Source: PWXP01 sp040772845
GTDB lineage: Bacteria; Planctomycetota; Planctomycetia; Pirellulales; Thermoguttaceae
Assembly: GCA_040772845.1 (NCBI GenBank)
Contig: JAXGXG010000001.1
Location: 7,378,001-7,442,000 of the forward strand
Length of the DNA: 64,000 nucleotides
Direction: 5' to 3'
Positions 36,254 through 45,086 of the stretch are shown piece by piece. The notes below the pieces were generated by a model that was not told the origin of the DNA, searched no databases, and saw nothing but the letters and a program-made list of their open reading frames with translations. The translations under genes and the position numbers were made by a program. Each line of letters opens with the position of its first letter. Positions within the stretch are counted from its first letter, which is position 1.

Positions 36254-38475
36254 GCTTCGGCGTCCCCCTATTTCTGCTTGCTGTGCTGGCTGCGGGTATT
36301 CCCGTGGTCTTGCACATGATCAATCGGCAGAAGGTGAAGGATATGCCGTTCCCGACGCTGCGTTTCCTGCTCATCTCGGCCGAGAAGACCCGCCGGCGGC
36401 GCCGCATTCAGGACCTGCTGCTCATGCTGCTCCGGATGGCCGTGCTCATTCTGCTTGCCTTCGGGCTTGCGCGCCCGACGGTGACGAGCCTGGGCGCGCT
36501 GTGGGGATCGGGCGCCGAGTCGGCCGTGGCCATCATTCTCGATAATTCCGCCAGTATGGGCATGGTCGATAGCGACGAACCGCGTTTTGAAACGGCAATT
36601 CGCGCCGCACGGCAGGTACTCGACGAACACTCCGAACGCGACCGTGTGGCCTTGCTGTTGACCGGCGGCCCGCAGTATCCGGGGCTCAACCAGCTCGATC
36701 GCACGCAAGACAACGTGATCCAGATTCTCGACCAATGCCGCCAGCGCGGGCCTTCCTACGAACGGGCCGATCTTGGCGTGAAGATCGATCAGGCCCGAAA
36801 ACTGCTTGCTGATGTCCGTGCCCAGCACAAGCACATCTTTGTCATTAGCGATCTGAAAAAGCGGTCGCTAGAGACCTTGGCCGCGGCCGGCAAGGAGAAT
36901 CAGCAGGAAGCAGATACCGGCGCAAAGGACGATAAGGGGCGGGATATTCCGGTGATCTTCATCGACTGCCATCGCGCCCCGCGACCCAATGTCGCCATTC
37001 AAAACGTCCGCCTGAGCGCGGCCGTGCCGGTGGCCGGCATGCCGGTGAAGGCCACGGTCGAACTGTTCAACACATCGACGGTCGAGCAAGAACGCCGCGT
37101 CGAACTGCTGATCGACGGAACCAAGGAGGGCGCCAGCCCCGCCATCAAGCTCGCACCGGGCGAACACGACACACACGAGTTTACCTTCACGCCTGCCCGT
37201 GGCGGTCTGTTCCGAGGCGAGGCGCGGCTGGTCGGCGACCAGGGCTCGCCCATGGACGATCGCTGGTTCTTCACCGTGCAGGTAGACCGCGGTATTCCGG
37301 TAGCAGTTGTGAAGCCGCGCCGCCACGAAATCGAGTATCTGGACGATACGTTCTACCTGACACGCGCATTGCGGCCGATCCGCTCCGGAGATTGGGCCAT
37401 CACTCTGACCGAGCTTACCGCCGCCGAACTGCCGAGCGAACCGCTCAATACCTACAAGGTCATCTTCTGTGTGAACCTGCCGGCTCCGACCGACGAGGCT
37501 GCCCGCCGGCTGGCCGATTATGTCACGGCCGGCGGCAACCTGTTTTGGATTTGCGGCGATAATGTGGAACCCGACGCCTACAACCGGGTGAACTCTCAGG
37601 TAGCCGGTCGCCTGCTGCCGGCTCCCATCCTGGACGTTCGGGCTCCTGGCCCGGAGGACGACCGCGATGCGTGGGCCATCGCATCGCTCGATGCGGAGCA
37701 TCCGGCCCTGCGGCAACTGGTCGATCCGCCGTCGCTCTACCAGTCGGTGCTGGTCTACCGCTACGTCCGGCTCGATACCAAGGCTGCTGCGGACGCCCGT
37801 ATACTCGCACAGCTTGATGGCGGCGATGCCCTGCTGACCGAGCGAGGCATCGGCCAAGGGAAGGTCTACTGGCTCGGAACCAGTGCCCATGTGGGTTGGA
37901 CCAACCTGCCGTTACGCCCCATCTTCCTGCCTATGCTGGCCCGTATGGTGTTCGACATGGCCGGGGCCGAGCGACAGCATCACGAAACACTTGCAGGCGT
38001 GCCGCTCACGCTACAATTCTCCGACACGGCCCAATCCCGAGCGGTCGAGGTGCAGCCGCCCAGCGGCGAGACCATTCGGCTGACCACCGAGCCCGATCCG
38101 ACCATTCACGGCCAGACTTTTCAATACGGCGAGACTCATGACATCGGCGTATATCTTCTGCGAATGCTGGATGGCGCGCAGCCGAACCAGATGGCCTATT
38201 CTGTGAACGTCGATCCGGGCGAGTCCGACCCCGCGACGATTGAGCATGAAGAGCTTCGCAAGCTGATGGGCGGAACACCGGTGGTGTTTGCCGACAATCC
38301 CGACGATCTCAGCGGCACATTCAAACTACTGCGCGAGGGGCGCGGCCTATGGGGCTTCTTCCTCACCGCCGTCTTGCTTGTGTTGATCTTCGAGACACTC
38401 ATTTCCAACGCCTTCAGCCCCAAGCAAGACGACCAGCCTGCCCCCCTCCGCAGAAACGTCCCCCGCCGCCCCTGA
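36250..38475 (+). CDS. BatA-like VWA membrane protein
   Basis: A 741-residue protein starting within the DUF58 stop. The N-terminus (FLLAVLAAGIPVVLHMINRQ, PFPTLRFLL, and LLLMLLRMAVLILLAFGLAR) is the double-TM BatA_N domain. A VWA domain with AIILDNSASMGM (DxSxS MIDAS) is followed by a CARDB-like region, a glutamine-amidotransferase-like segment (AGGNLFWICGDNVEPDAYN), and a C-terminal TM helix (LWGFFLTAVLLVLIFETLIS). It likely forms part of a periplasm-facing complex with the neighbouring VWA proteins. The DNA at its 3' end is duplicated just downstream. Confidence 0.9.
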   Translation: MSFGVPLFLLAVLAAGIPVVLHMINRQKVKDMPFPTLRFLLISAEKTRRRRRIQDLLLMLLRMAVLILLAFGLARPTVTSLGALWGSGAESAVAIILDNSASMGMVDSDEPRFETAIRAARQVLDEHSERDRVALLLTGGPQYPGLNQLDRTQDNVIQILDQCRQRGPSYERADLGVKIDQARKLLADVRAQHKHIFVISDLKKRSLETLAAAGKENQQEADTGAKDDKGRDIPVIFIDCHRAPRPNVAIQNVRLSAAVPVAGMPVKATVELFNTSTVEQERRVELLIDGTKEGASPAIKLAPGEHDTHEFTFTPARGGLFRGEARLVGDQGSPMDDRWFFTVQVDRGIPVAVVKPRRHEIEYLDDTFYLTRALRPIRSGDWAITLTELTAAELPSEPLNTYKVIFCVNLPAPTDEAARRLADYVTAGGNLFWICGDNVEPDAYNRVNSQVAGRLLPAPILDVRAPGPEDDRDAWAIASLDAEHPALRQLVDPPSLYQSVLVYRYVRLDTKAAADARILAQLDGGDALLTERGIGQGKVYWLGTSAHVGWTNLPLRPIFLPMLARMVFDMAGAERQHHETLAGVPLTLQFSDTAQSRAVEVQPPSGETIRLTTEPDPTIHGQTFQYGETHDIGVYLLRMLDGAQPNQMAYSVNVDPGESDPATIEHEELRKLMGGTPVVFADNPDDLSGTFKLLREGRGLWGFFLTAVLLVLIFETLISNAFSPKQDDQPAPLRRNVPRRP

Positions 38476-38667
38476 ACCACAAGGCAACGAACACTCACTG
38501 TCGCAACAACGTGCCACCCGGTGGCACTGTCGTCCCGACAGTGTTCTCTCCAGGCGACGTACCTTGCTCGTTCCATTTACACAGAACTGCCGTGCGAAGC
38601 GAAACCCCCTGCGCAGAAGCCTTCCCCGCCGCCGCTGAACCACAAGGCAACGAACGAACACTCACTG
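38461..38667 (+). repeat. Direct repeat of the BatA gene 3' end (40 and 44 bp)
   Basis: CCCCGCCGCC(C/G)CTGAACCACAAGG...CACTCACTG occurs at 38461-38500 and again at 38624-38667, the second copy with an extra GAAC. The first copy includes the last codons and stop of the BatA-like gene. Less exact similarity extends about 20 bases upstream of each copy. This duplication lies exactly where ordered envelope genes give way to the toxin island, so it may mark an insertion or rearrangement point. Confidence 0.8.
38511..38543. repeat. Two adjoining hairpins (possible terminator or REP-type palindrome)
   Basis: GTGCCACCCGGTGGCAC (38511-38527) and CACTGTCGTCCCGACAGTG (38525-38543) are two near-perfect palindromes sharing three bases. 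They lie 36 bases after the BatA-like stop and could end that transcript, though no U-tract follows. Confidence 0.6.
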
Positions 38668-38731
38668 TTGACGCGACACTGTTTACAGGTAACTAGACCT
38701 GTCCCGTGTAATTGCCCTTGCCGAACTAACG

Positions 38732-39133
38732 TTGCGTGCCCCGAACCAGACACTCGGCGAAAACGGCCGGCGCAGCACGGAAGTATGGGGCGACGGATCG
38801 TATAGTGCCGATTACTACTACTCCCCCCTGGGCGAGCTGACCGACGCAGGCGATAGCGTCTCCCAATATGAATACACCTACGATCAGGCACGCCGCCTGC
38901 AGCAGGAGACGCAAACGCTCGAACCGCTCAGCGGCAGTACCGTCGACTTCATCTACGAGCATGACCTCTTGGGCAATGTAACGGGAATCGACAACAAGTT
39001 GGACGATATTCTCGACAATTCCATCGACTTCCTTTACGACAATCGCAACCGGGTGAAGATGGTCTCACAAACCGGCGGGTGTCGGTCTGGGAATCGCCAC
39101 GGCACTGGTCGACGAACAACCGCGTCGGCGTGA
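38732..39133 (+). pseudogene. RHS/YD-repeat protein remnant (5' and internal deletion)
   Basis: This frame encodes about 105 residues of YD-repeat sequence (YYSPLGELTDAG, QYEYTYDQARRLQQET, YEHDLLGNVTGIDNK, FLYDNRNRVK), then loses similarity after MVSQTG near 39074. There is no upstream RHS core or secretion signal, and the gene opens from a TTG with no ribosome site. The RHS reading then continues in a different frame (next entry). It is the relic of a wall-associated or effector RHS protein that once carried a C-terminal toxin. Confidence 0.85.
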
Positions 39134-39566
39134 AGCCCGCGAGCAACAGGAAGCCCTCGACGCACTGTTCGGCGGCACGGACCTGCTGGATGATGTAGAG
39201 GACGACGGCGAGGAACCGGAACCGGGCACTCCACCCAGAAACAGCGTTACCAGGAGCAACCTTGACAAGCCATTCCAGCGCCACAACCACCTGAGCCATG
39301 CCGCCTTCAAGACCGGCTGTGACCGGGTCTTCTCACAAGGCGACGGTGAATGGATGGACAGAAACGCCTCAGCGGCCGAATGCATCGATCCAGCGGGCGG
39401 TTCTTTCTCCACAGACGGAAGCGATCAAGACCATCCCCTGTGGCACAAGACGTGCAAGACGCAATCGTCACCGTCACCGTCAAGAAAAGCCACGGTCGCG
39501 GTAGTTGACAGCACGTGCCCAAAGGCGACAATCAGAGGTGTCCCGTCCTGTGCTTCCGTGAGAACC
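39057..39566 (+). pseudogene. RHS-to-Hint linker remnant, frameshifted relative to the YD repeats
   Basis: A frame open from 39057, running in phase into the first Hint module, encodes GVGLGIATALVDEQPRRREA, an acidic DDVEDDGEEPEP stretch and AAFKTGCDRVFSQGDGEW. The block F(Q/K)TGCDRVxSQ recurs before modules 3 and 4, so it marks the end of the ancestral RHS region. The frame jump near 39075, together with the missing RHS core C-terminus, implies an internal deletion and not a single-base slip. Confidence 0.7.
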
Positions 39567-40724
39567 ATGGTCCATACACCGTCTGTCCGAAAGCGCAATC
39601 TGCCTGCCGCCCAAACGCGACGCGGCTGGCTTTGGGCCGCGGTAGCCGGGCTGCTGGTGCTGTTGGGGGGCGGACTGCTGTTCCGCCAGGCAAGCGAATC
39701 TTCTGCACCGGCGCCGTTCACGGCGGTTTCTGCCTCTCCTGCGTCCCATTCCGCACCGGCCGATGCCACTCCGAAGTACGCCACGAAGCAGATCCGCGAC
39801 TTCCGCGGGTTTGAGTGGGTGCTGGCCCGAAATCCGGAGGTTGCGGACGAGGAGCGGTCGGCGTTCGACGAGATCGACCATCGCGAGTGGCGCTGGGTCG
39901 AGCTTGAACTGACCAAGCCGGACGGCGACCTGCTCAAGGTTGGCCTCGGCCGGCCTCTTGCGTGGCTCGCGGCGAACCAGATCGAACCCGGCACGACCAC
40001 CTGGCTCGATCTCCCCGAGATGGGCGCCGTCGGGTACGCCACGGTCGTTTCCGTCGCACCCTGCCCCGATCCCGGTCCCAAGCCTCATCCCGACTGCGGC
40101 CTGGTCACGGGCGTCTTCCGCCACTCCTCGGCCGATTGCGTCAACGTCCACGTTACCGGCCTCGACGCACCCATCGGCACCACCCGCAACCATCGCTTCT
40201 GGTCTGAAGACCGCCAGACGTTCGTCGAAGCCGGCCAACTCCACCCCGGCGAAACCCTCCTCACCGCCGACGGCACGCCTACCTCCGTTCTCTCCATCGC
40301 CCCCCGTCCCGGCCTCGAGCCCGTATACAACCTCGAAGTGGACGTCGAGCATGTGTACTATGTGGCGGCAGACGGGGTGCTGGTGCATAATACGTGTGGG
40401 CCGAAGAGAGTACACCTGAACAACAATGCTGCCAAAGCGATCTTCGGTGTCTACGAGATCAAGGTCAAGGACTTCATTTACAAGTTCGGCAAGGCACATT
40501 TGGGTCGGGTTACGAGGTCAAGCGGACTACCAACCCGCTTGCACCAACAGGTACGACAACTGCGGAAGGTCTTTGGCAAGGAAAATGTGTCAGGGCGTGT
40601 TGTGGACAATCTAGGCGAGACTACGACCCAAATGGCTAAGAAGGTGGAGCACGCACGAATCCTAGAGGAGTTTCGGAAATCGGGATTTGTTCCGCTCGGT
40701 AACTGGAAGAGTTTGAAACCATGA
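39567..40724 (+). CDS. Module 1: TM-anchored Hint (type A) protein with C-terminal toxin
   Basis: A 385-residue product from the ATG at 39567, the position conserved in all five modules; the frame is open further upstream. A basic N-terminus is followed by a TM helix (WLWAAVAGLLVLLGGGLLF, residues 21-39), an Ala/Ser/Pro linker and a Hint domain starting near IRDFRGFEWVLARNPE. It keeps the T-x-x-H motif (T206-H209, TRNHRFW) and ends with VHN at 273-275, but no Cys lies where Cys1 is expected. The last 110 residues are the toxin (IYKFGKAHLGRVTRSSGLPT, then QQVRQLRKVFGKENV). The YKFGKA start faintly recalls GIY-YIG nucleases; the toxin is otherwise unassigned. The stop overlaps the immunity gene start (ATGA). 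Confidence 0.82.
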   Translation: MVHTPSVRKRNLPAAQTRRGWLWAAVAGLLVLLGGGLLFRQASESSAPAPFTAVSASPASHSAPADATPKYATKQIRDFRGFEWVLARNPEVADEERSAFDEIDHREWRWVELELTKPDGDLLKVGLGRPLAWLAANQIEPGTTTWLDLPEMGAVGYATVVSVAPCPDPGPKPHPDCGLVTGVFRHSSADCVNVHVTGLDAPIGTTRNHRFWSEDRQTFVEAGQLHPGETLLTADGTPTSVLSIAPRPGLEPVYNLEVDVEHVYYVAADGVLVHNTCGPKRVHLNNNAAKAIFGVYEIKVKDFIYKFGKAHLGRVTRSSGLPTRLHQQVRQLRKVFGKENVSGRVVDNLGETTTQMAKKVEHARILEEFRKSGFVPLGNWKSLKP

Positions 40725-41149
40725 GAGTCTACGTGACGCAAATCTACATTGAGGTTGGTATTGAGTATCCATTCTCTCACCGTTTTCAAAGGTGGATTGG
40801 CGAACAACTGAGCAAACGAATTACTCCGTCTCCCGCATTCGTCTCGAAATACGGCGATGACTATGACTTGACATTCAACATAAGCGCTAAGGCGACGCTT
40901 TCGGAACCAGAAGTGATAGGGCCGACCGTGTTTCGATCAGATAAGGACGTTGAGTACACGATCTTCCTGCCGTATGTGGATTGTGACCCAAATCGGCAAG
41001 ACTCGTACGTTGTTGTGTTTCGCCACATTCTGGAGAGCGCCGTTGCCGTCTTGAAGGGCCTTGCAATCGATGTATGGAAGATCGTCGAAGATACGGATGA
41101 ACTCATCAACGGACTATCCACAGAAGCGGGCATGATTGACTACAATTAG
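40721..41149 (+). CDS. Putative immunity protein for module 1
   Basis: A 142-residue cytosolic protein without signal peptide, whose ATG overlaps the toxin stop by four bases. This coupling, its small acidic nature and the position after a toxin indicate immunity. No family was recognised; it looks alpha/beta, with YVVVFRHILESAVAVLKGL as a probable long helix. Its stop is 24 bases before the start of the module 2 leader. Confidence 0.7.
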   Translation: MRVYVTQIYIEVGIEYPFSHRFQRWIGEQLSKRITPSPAFVSKYGDDYDLTFNISAKATLSEPEVIGPTVFRSDKDVEYTIFLPYVDCDPNRQDSYVVVFRHILESAVAVLKGLAIDVWKIVEDTDELINGLSTEAGMIDYN

Positions 41150-41232
41150 CTCCGGCGCCGCGGCACGCCGCATTGGTTACATGCCCAAAGGCGACAATCA
41201 GAAGCGCACCGACCCGCGAACCCGTCAGCCCC

Positions 41233-42396
41233 ATGCGCCACACACCGATAACCCGAAAACGCACGCCGTCTCCCGTCAAGCCGCACCGCGCCCGGTCCGG
41301 CTGGCTCTGGACGGCGGTGGCTGGGCTGCTCGTGCTGCTGGGTGGCGGGTTGATCTTCCACGGCTCGCCGTTCGGCTCGCAGCCGCCGACTCCTGCCGCC
41401 ACCTGCCCGGCCGGCAATCTTACGGCGACCTACGTGACCGGCAATGCAGGTGAGCGCCATCTGCCTGCACAACGCATTGACACGATACAGGTGGGCCAAC
41501 GGCTCGTGGGACGCAATCCGATCCGCGAGCAGGTGGAATCGGTCGAGCCTGATCCGGCCACGTGGCGTAAGATCAGCCTCTATATGACCAAGGAGAGCGG
41601 GCTGGGGCTCTGGATTGACCTGCTCCGCCCCCTTTCGTGGATCGATGATCGCGGCGCAACGGTCGGCGGCAGCGTCTATGTCGAAATGCCCGACATGGGC
41701 GCGGTGGGTGATGCCCAGGTCACCCATATCGGTCCATGCCCTCCCATCGAGCCCGGTGATGGCGGCGTCGTCGTAACCGGCACCTTCAAGCACCAGGCCG
41801 ACGCGAGCAACAAGGTCGTTCACCTGCAGCTTGAAGATCAGAGCGAACCAACCGGCGTGACCGACAACCATCCCTACTGGTCGGTTGACCGCCGGGAGTT
41901 CGTCCCCGTCGGCCAGCTCCGCCCCGGTGAACTCGTCGACACCATCTACGGCCCCAAGCACGTCCTCTCCATCACCCCCATCGCCCACAACGGTTTTGTC
42001 TACAACGTCGAAACCACCGAGCACGTCTACCGGGTGGGAGAGTTGGGGACGTTGGTGCATAATGATTGCGAAGCCTACGCGAAGCACGTGATGCGACGGC
42101 TGAAGAGGGGTACAATCGCGAAGGTAGTGCGAAGGGATGGAGGCTGGCTGGGTACTCTGCCGAAGTATCCTGTTCCCATCAAGCAGCACGGTATGGGCGA
42201 CGCCGTCGGTGCTCAGCATCATTTCATTCACCTTGTCAAGGGCGTGTTACGCGATCCGGCGCATAGAAAAGGAACCCCACTCACTGAATGGCTGAAAGAA
42301 TTCGCTCAACTGAACAATACCCCGGTCGACAAAGTCCTGAAGGAAATCAATTTCCTGGATTCTGCAGGAAAGGAAATCACAATATTGGGTTTCTGA
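41233..42396 (+). CDS. Module 2: TM-anchored Hint (type B) protein with C-terminal toxin
   Basis: A 387-residue product starting MRHTPITRKRTPSP, with TM helix LWTAVAGLLVLLGGGLIF. The Hint domain belongs to the second lineage: ERHLPAQRIDTIQVGQRLVG, RKISLYMTKESGLGLWIDLL, then GVTDNHPYWSVDRREF and the terminal TLVHN at residue 277. The only nearby cysteine (AATCPAGN, about residue 59) is absent from the other type B copy, so it is not a conserved Cys1. The toxin part (110 residues, from DCEAYAKHVM) carries QHHFIHLVKG, possibly a metal-binding histidine pair, but matches no family I know. An alternative in-frame TTG lies 60 bases upstream. Confidence 0.8.
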   Translation: MRHTPITRKRTPSPVKPHRARSGWLWTAVAGLLVLLGGGLIFHGSPFGSQPPTPAATCPAGNLTATYVTGNAGERHLPAQRIDTIQVGQRLVGRNPIREQVESVEPDPATWRKISLYMTKESGLGLWIDLLRPLSWIDDRGATVGGSVYVEMPDMGAVGDAQVTHIGPCPPIEPGDGGVVVTGTFKHQADASNKVVHLQLEDQSEPTGVTDNHPYWSVDRREFVPVGQLRPGELVDTIYGPKHVLSITPIAHNGFVYNVETTEHVYRVGELGTLVHNDCEAYAKHVMRRLKRGTIAKVVRRDGGWLGTLPKYPVPIKQHGMGDAVGAQHHFIHLVKGVLRDPAHRKGTPLTEWLKEFAQLNNTPVDKVLKEINFLDSAGKEITILGF

Positions 42397-42408
42397 GGAT
42401 AGACGATC

Positions 42409-42843
42409 ATGCAGTCTTTACTTGAAGAGTTGACTGAAATTGCAGAAAACATGGCATGTCGCCCCACACGGTATGCCCGCGCGCCAGAAGAGTTACATGG
42501 AATGATTGTGGTGATTGCAACAGCAATCCTCTACGAGTGCTCCGACAAACCATTCTTCGGGTGTATGCAAGAAGTATGGGAATTAGTCTACGAAACGATG
42601 GAGGGAACTTATCCATCCCGGGCCTATATCCCATGTCTCGCTGATGATTCGTCTCCGGAACGTCACACGTCATTCGACGTGTTCATACGCAACTGCCCCC
42701 GTTTCCTTGAGCTTCTGAATCAGAGAATTAAGGATCTAGGCAATGAGGCAAAAGAAAGGGGCAAAGACAAGGGAAAGGGTAAGAAGCGGGGACGGAGCAA
42801 GAAAAGGAAGGCGATTAAACGGGACAGGTCCAATTTCCCGTAA
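42409..42843 (+). CDS. Putative immunity protein for module 2
   Basis: A 144-residue protein starting 12 bases after the toxin, with GAGG before its ATG. The first 100 residues look like a compact helical protein (ELTEIAENMACRPTRYARAP, GCMQEVWELVYETMEG). The C-terminus is unlike the rest: KERGKDKGKGKKRGRSKKRK and then IKRDRSNFP. The last nine residues are translated from the repeat element at 42814-42901, so the original stop was probably lost when the element inserted. Confidence 0.68.
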   Translation: MQSLLEELTEIAENMACRPTRYARAPEELHGMIVVIATAILYECSDKPFFGCMQEVWELVYETMEGTYPSRAYIPCLADDSSPERHTSFDVFIRNCPRFLELLNQRIKDLGNEAKERGKDKGKGKKRGRSKKRKAIKRDRSNFP

Positions 42844-42901
42844 TCGCTGACAGCACAGAGTGTTACGACGAACCCGTGTAATACTGGACCTGTCCCCTTT
42901 A
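42814..42901. repeat. REPIN-like 88-bp element with inverted ends
   Basis: The ends ATTAAACGGGACAGGTCC (left) and GGACCTGTCCCCTTTA (right) form an imperfect inverted pair. The middle contains CTGACAGCACAGAGTGTTAC. The same middle, reverse-complemented with one mismatch, and the same type of ends occur at 58657-58746. The left end forms the last codons of the immunity gene. Confidence 0.72.
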
Positions 42902-42958
42902 CTCCCTCGTGTAATACTGGACCTGTCCCCTTTACTCCCTCTGTCCCCTTTACTCCCT
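42875..42958 (+). repeat. 33-bp tandem repeat, 2.5 copies
   Basis: CGTGTAATACTGGACCTGTC... occurs as two exact 33-base copies (42875-42907 and 42908-42940) plus the last 18 bases of a third (42941-42958). The unit is the right end of the REPIN-like element, which seems to have expanded. It sits exactly at the seam between the module 2 immunity gene and the linker remnant of module 3. Confidence 0.9.
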
Positions 42959-42959
42959 C

Positions 42960-43139
42960 GACGCCCTCACCCCCGCCGCGTTCCAAACCGGCTGCGACCG
43001 GGTGTTGTCGCAGCAAGACGGCCCCTGGCGCCGAGTGGCGGAAAGTCGGATGGCGGAATCGGCGCCGGCACAGGCAGTTGACACCGCCAGCCCAAAGGCG
43101 ACAATCAGAAGCGCACCGCCCCGCAACCCCGTCAGCCCC
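42960..43139 (+). pseudogene. RHS linker remnant in frame with module 3
   Basis: This stretch encodes DALTPAAFQTGCDRVLSQQD and GPWRRVAESR, then AVDTASPKATIRS, in phase with the module 3 gene. It matches the RHS tail before module 1 (AAFKTGCDRVFSQGDGEW). It is the homologous 5' arm typical of displaced RHS-CT cassettes. Translation from it is not expected because no RHS core precedes it. Confidence 0.7.
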
Positions 43140-44351
43140 ATGCATCACATACCGGCAACCCGAAAACGCACACCGTCTCCCGCCAAGCCGCACCGCCCCC
43201 GGTCCGGGCTCTGGGCCGCGGTAGCCGGGCTCCTGGTGCTGCTGGGCGGCGGGCTGATGTTCCGCGAGACGGGCGAACCGGCTGCACCGTCCTCGTTCAC
43301 GGCGGTTTCCGCCTCTTCCTCGCGCCACTCTGCACCGGCCGATGGCGCGCCGAAGTACGCCACGAAGCCGATCCGCGACTTTCGCGGGTTTGAGTGGGTG
43401 CTGGCCCGAAACCCCGAGGTTGCGGACGAGGAGCGGTCGGAGTTCGAGGAGGTTGACTACCGGCAGTGGCGCTGGGTCGAGCTCGAACTGACCAAGCCGG
43501 ATGGCGACCTGCTCAAGGTCGGTCTCGGCCGGCCTATCGCGTGGCTCGTCGTTAACGATATCACACCCGGCGCAACCACGTGGCTCGATCTTCCCGAGAT
43601 GGGCGCCGTCGGCTACGCCACCGTCGTTTCCGTTGCGCCTTGTCCCGATCCCGGTCCCAAGCCTCATCCCGACTGCCGGCTGGTGACCGGCGTCTTCCGG
43701 CATTCCTCGGCCGATTGCGTGAACGTTCACGTCGCCGGTCTCGCCTCGCCCATCGGCACCACCCGCAACCATCGCTTCTGGTCTGAAGACCGCCAGACGT
43801 TCGTCGAAGCCGGCCAACTCCACCCCGGCGAAACCCTCCTCACCGCCGACGGCACGCCTACCTCCGTTCTCTCCGTCGCTGAACGGCCCAGCAGCGAGCC
43901 GGTATATAACCTTGAGGTGGACGTCGAGCATGTGTATTATGTGTCGGCAGACGGGTTGCTCGTGCATAATACCTGCGGGCGAGTGGAACAGGGGCGAAAT
44001 GCTCTCGGACGGTTTGTTCGCAGGCAATTGGGCGATGTACCGCCCGGAAGCCTCGCTGTCGACGATTTCATCAGGCAAGCTCGGGCTAGCGGGTTCGAAG
44101 TTGCGGGAACGAACGTTGCCGTACGAACGCCGTTCGGTATGCGTTATCACGATGTCGTACTGCGACACCGCAGAACTCAGGCACTGACCGCCGTGGAGAT
44201 CAAGTCATCGCGAAGTGCCTTCCGCCGGTTCGACGCCCCCGCCCGACAGCAGTTTGCCGCCGATCGCTGGGTCAACAAGTATGGCGAATGGGGGCTCGGC
44301 GACCACGCCAAGTTGTTCATCAAGAACGTCATCAAGATTCTCTGGGAATGA
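43140..44351 (+). CDS. Module 3: TM-anchored Hint (type A) protein with PD-(D/E)XK-like nuclease toxin
   Basis: A 403-residue product starting MHHIPATRKRTPSP, with TM helix LWAAVAGLLVLLGGGLMF. The type A Hint domain keeps TRNHRFW and ends LLVHN at residue 277; Cys1 is absent. The 126-residue toxin has a restriction-endonuclease-like core, MRYHDVVLRHRRTQALTAVE followed by IKSS: an Asp on one strand, then E-x-K on the next, followed by a helix with QQFAADRWVNKYG. That is the layout of PD-(D/E)XK toxins found in contact-dependent systems, so DNase or RNase activity is likely. Part of its Hint DNA is nearly identical to module 5. The immunity gene starts 14 bases later. Confidence 0.82.
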   Translation: MHHIPATRKRTPSPAKPHRPRSGLWAAVAGLLVLLGGGLMFRETGEPAAPSSFTAVSASSSRHSAPADGAPKYATKPIRDFRGFEWVLARNPEVADEERSEFEEVDYRQWRWVELELTKPDGDLLKVGLGRPIAWLVVNDITPGATTWLDLPEMGAVGYATVVSVAPCPDPGPKPHPDCRLVTGVFRHSSADCVNVHVAGLASPIGTTRNHRFWSEDRQTFVEAGQLHPGETLLTADGTPTSVLSVAERPSSEPVYNLEVDVEHVYYVSADGLLVHNTCGRVEQGRNALGRFVRRQLGDVPPGSLAVDDFIRQARASGFEVAGTNVAVRTPFGMRYHDVVLRHRRTQALTAVEIKSSRSAFRRFDAPARQQFAADRWVNKYGEWGLGDHAKLFIKNVIKILWE

Positions 44352-44365
44352 GGGGCTAAAGTTAC

Positions 44366-44998
44366 ATGCGACAACCGTCGAAGATGCAGCAGAAGCGATT
44401 GCGGGGTCTTCTTCGCAAACCGCTTGCCGAATTCGGTTTCTCGGAAATCGAACCGCTTCGGTTCGAACGAGAACAAGATGACGTGACGCATCAATTGTGG
44501 TTCGGTGGCCGCCGGTCGTCTTTTGGGACCTTTGTCTTCAACTATACGATTTCCGTGAACTTTCACGCGATCGACCGACTGGTGTCAGCCGATTCGCTCC
44601 TATGCGGCCACCTCGGTGTGGGAGTGCCGCACCACTTCCTCCATGCAGGTCGCGAATACCATGAATGGGAGCTCGAGGGGCCGGCGACGGACGAAGAGGT
44701 TCTTCAGTCCGTTATTGCGGATGTCGTCGAGTATGCCCTTCCGTTTCTGGAACTGAACTCGGATTCCGCAGAGGTCCGCCGGTCCTTGGGATCCAAAGCG
44801 CCGGACGACGGGTTCACGACCGGTCCGGAGCAAGCCATTTGCATCCTCGCTGCGATGGACTACCTGGAAGGCAAGAAGCAAGAAGCGATCGCATGGCTTG
44901 AACGAGAACTGGAGGCGCGTGCTGGGACGCTGCCGAAGGAGAGAGTCTTGCTGGAGCATCTCTTGCGAATACTGACGGAACTGGAAAGACAAGTGTAA
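44366..44998 (+). CDS. Putative immunity protein for module 3 (DUF4304-like)
   Basis: A 210-residue cytosolic protein. The N-terminal half (LAEFGFSEIEPLRFEREQ, then FNYTISVNFHAI) resembles DUF4304-type immunity proteins, which have a GF...F.R...D pattern and a beta-rich middle. The C-terminal half is helical (EQAICILAAMDYLEGKKQEA) and TPR-like. A second Met at residue 7 could be the start. It should neutralise the nuclease encoded 14 bases upstream. The following 88 bases lead into a truncated transposase. Confidence 0.65.
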   Translation: MRQPSKMQQKRLRGLLRKPLAEFGFSEIEPLRFEREQDDVTHQLWFGGRRSSFGTFVFNYTISVNFHAIDRLVSADSLLCGHLGVGVPHHFLHAGREYHEWELEGPATDEEVLQSVIADVVEYALPFLELNSDSAEVRRSLGSKAPDDGFTTGPEQAICILAAMDYLEGKKQEAIAWLERELEARAGTLPKERVLLEHLLRILTELERQV

Positions 44999-45086
44999 GA
45001 CAACTCAGACACCCACAATAGTGTTGACACTCCCGAGCCGATTTGTTAAGATTACCGGCGTGAGTTGAAAGAGGGGGAATTCTAGC

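Noticed and set aside
41400..41412. Cysteine in AATCPAGN of module 2 as the Hint Cys1
   Set aside because: The matching type B module 4 has no cysteine there and type A modules have none either, so it is not a conserved nucleophile.
42875..42958. Repeats considered as a CRISPR array or attachment site
   Set aside because: Two and a half exact tandem copies without spacers; they match the end of a REPIN-like element instead.
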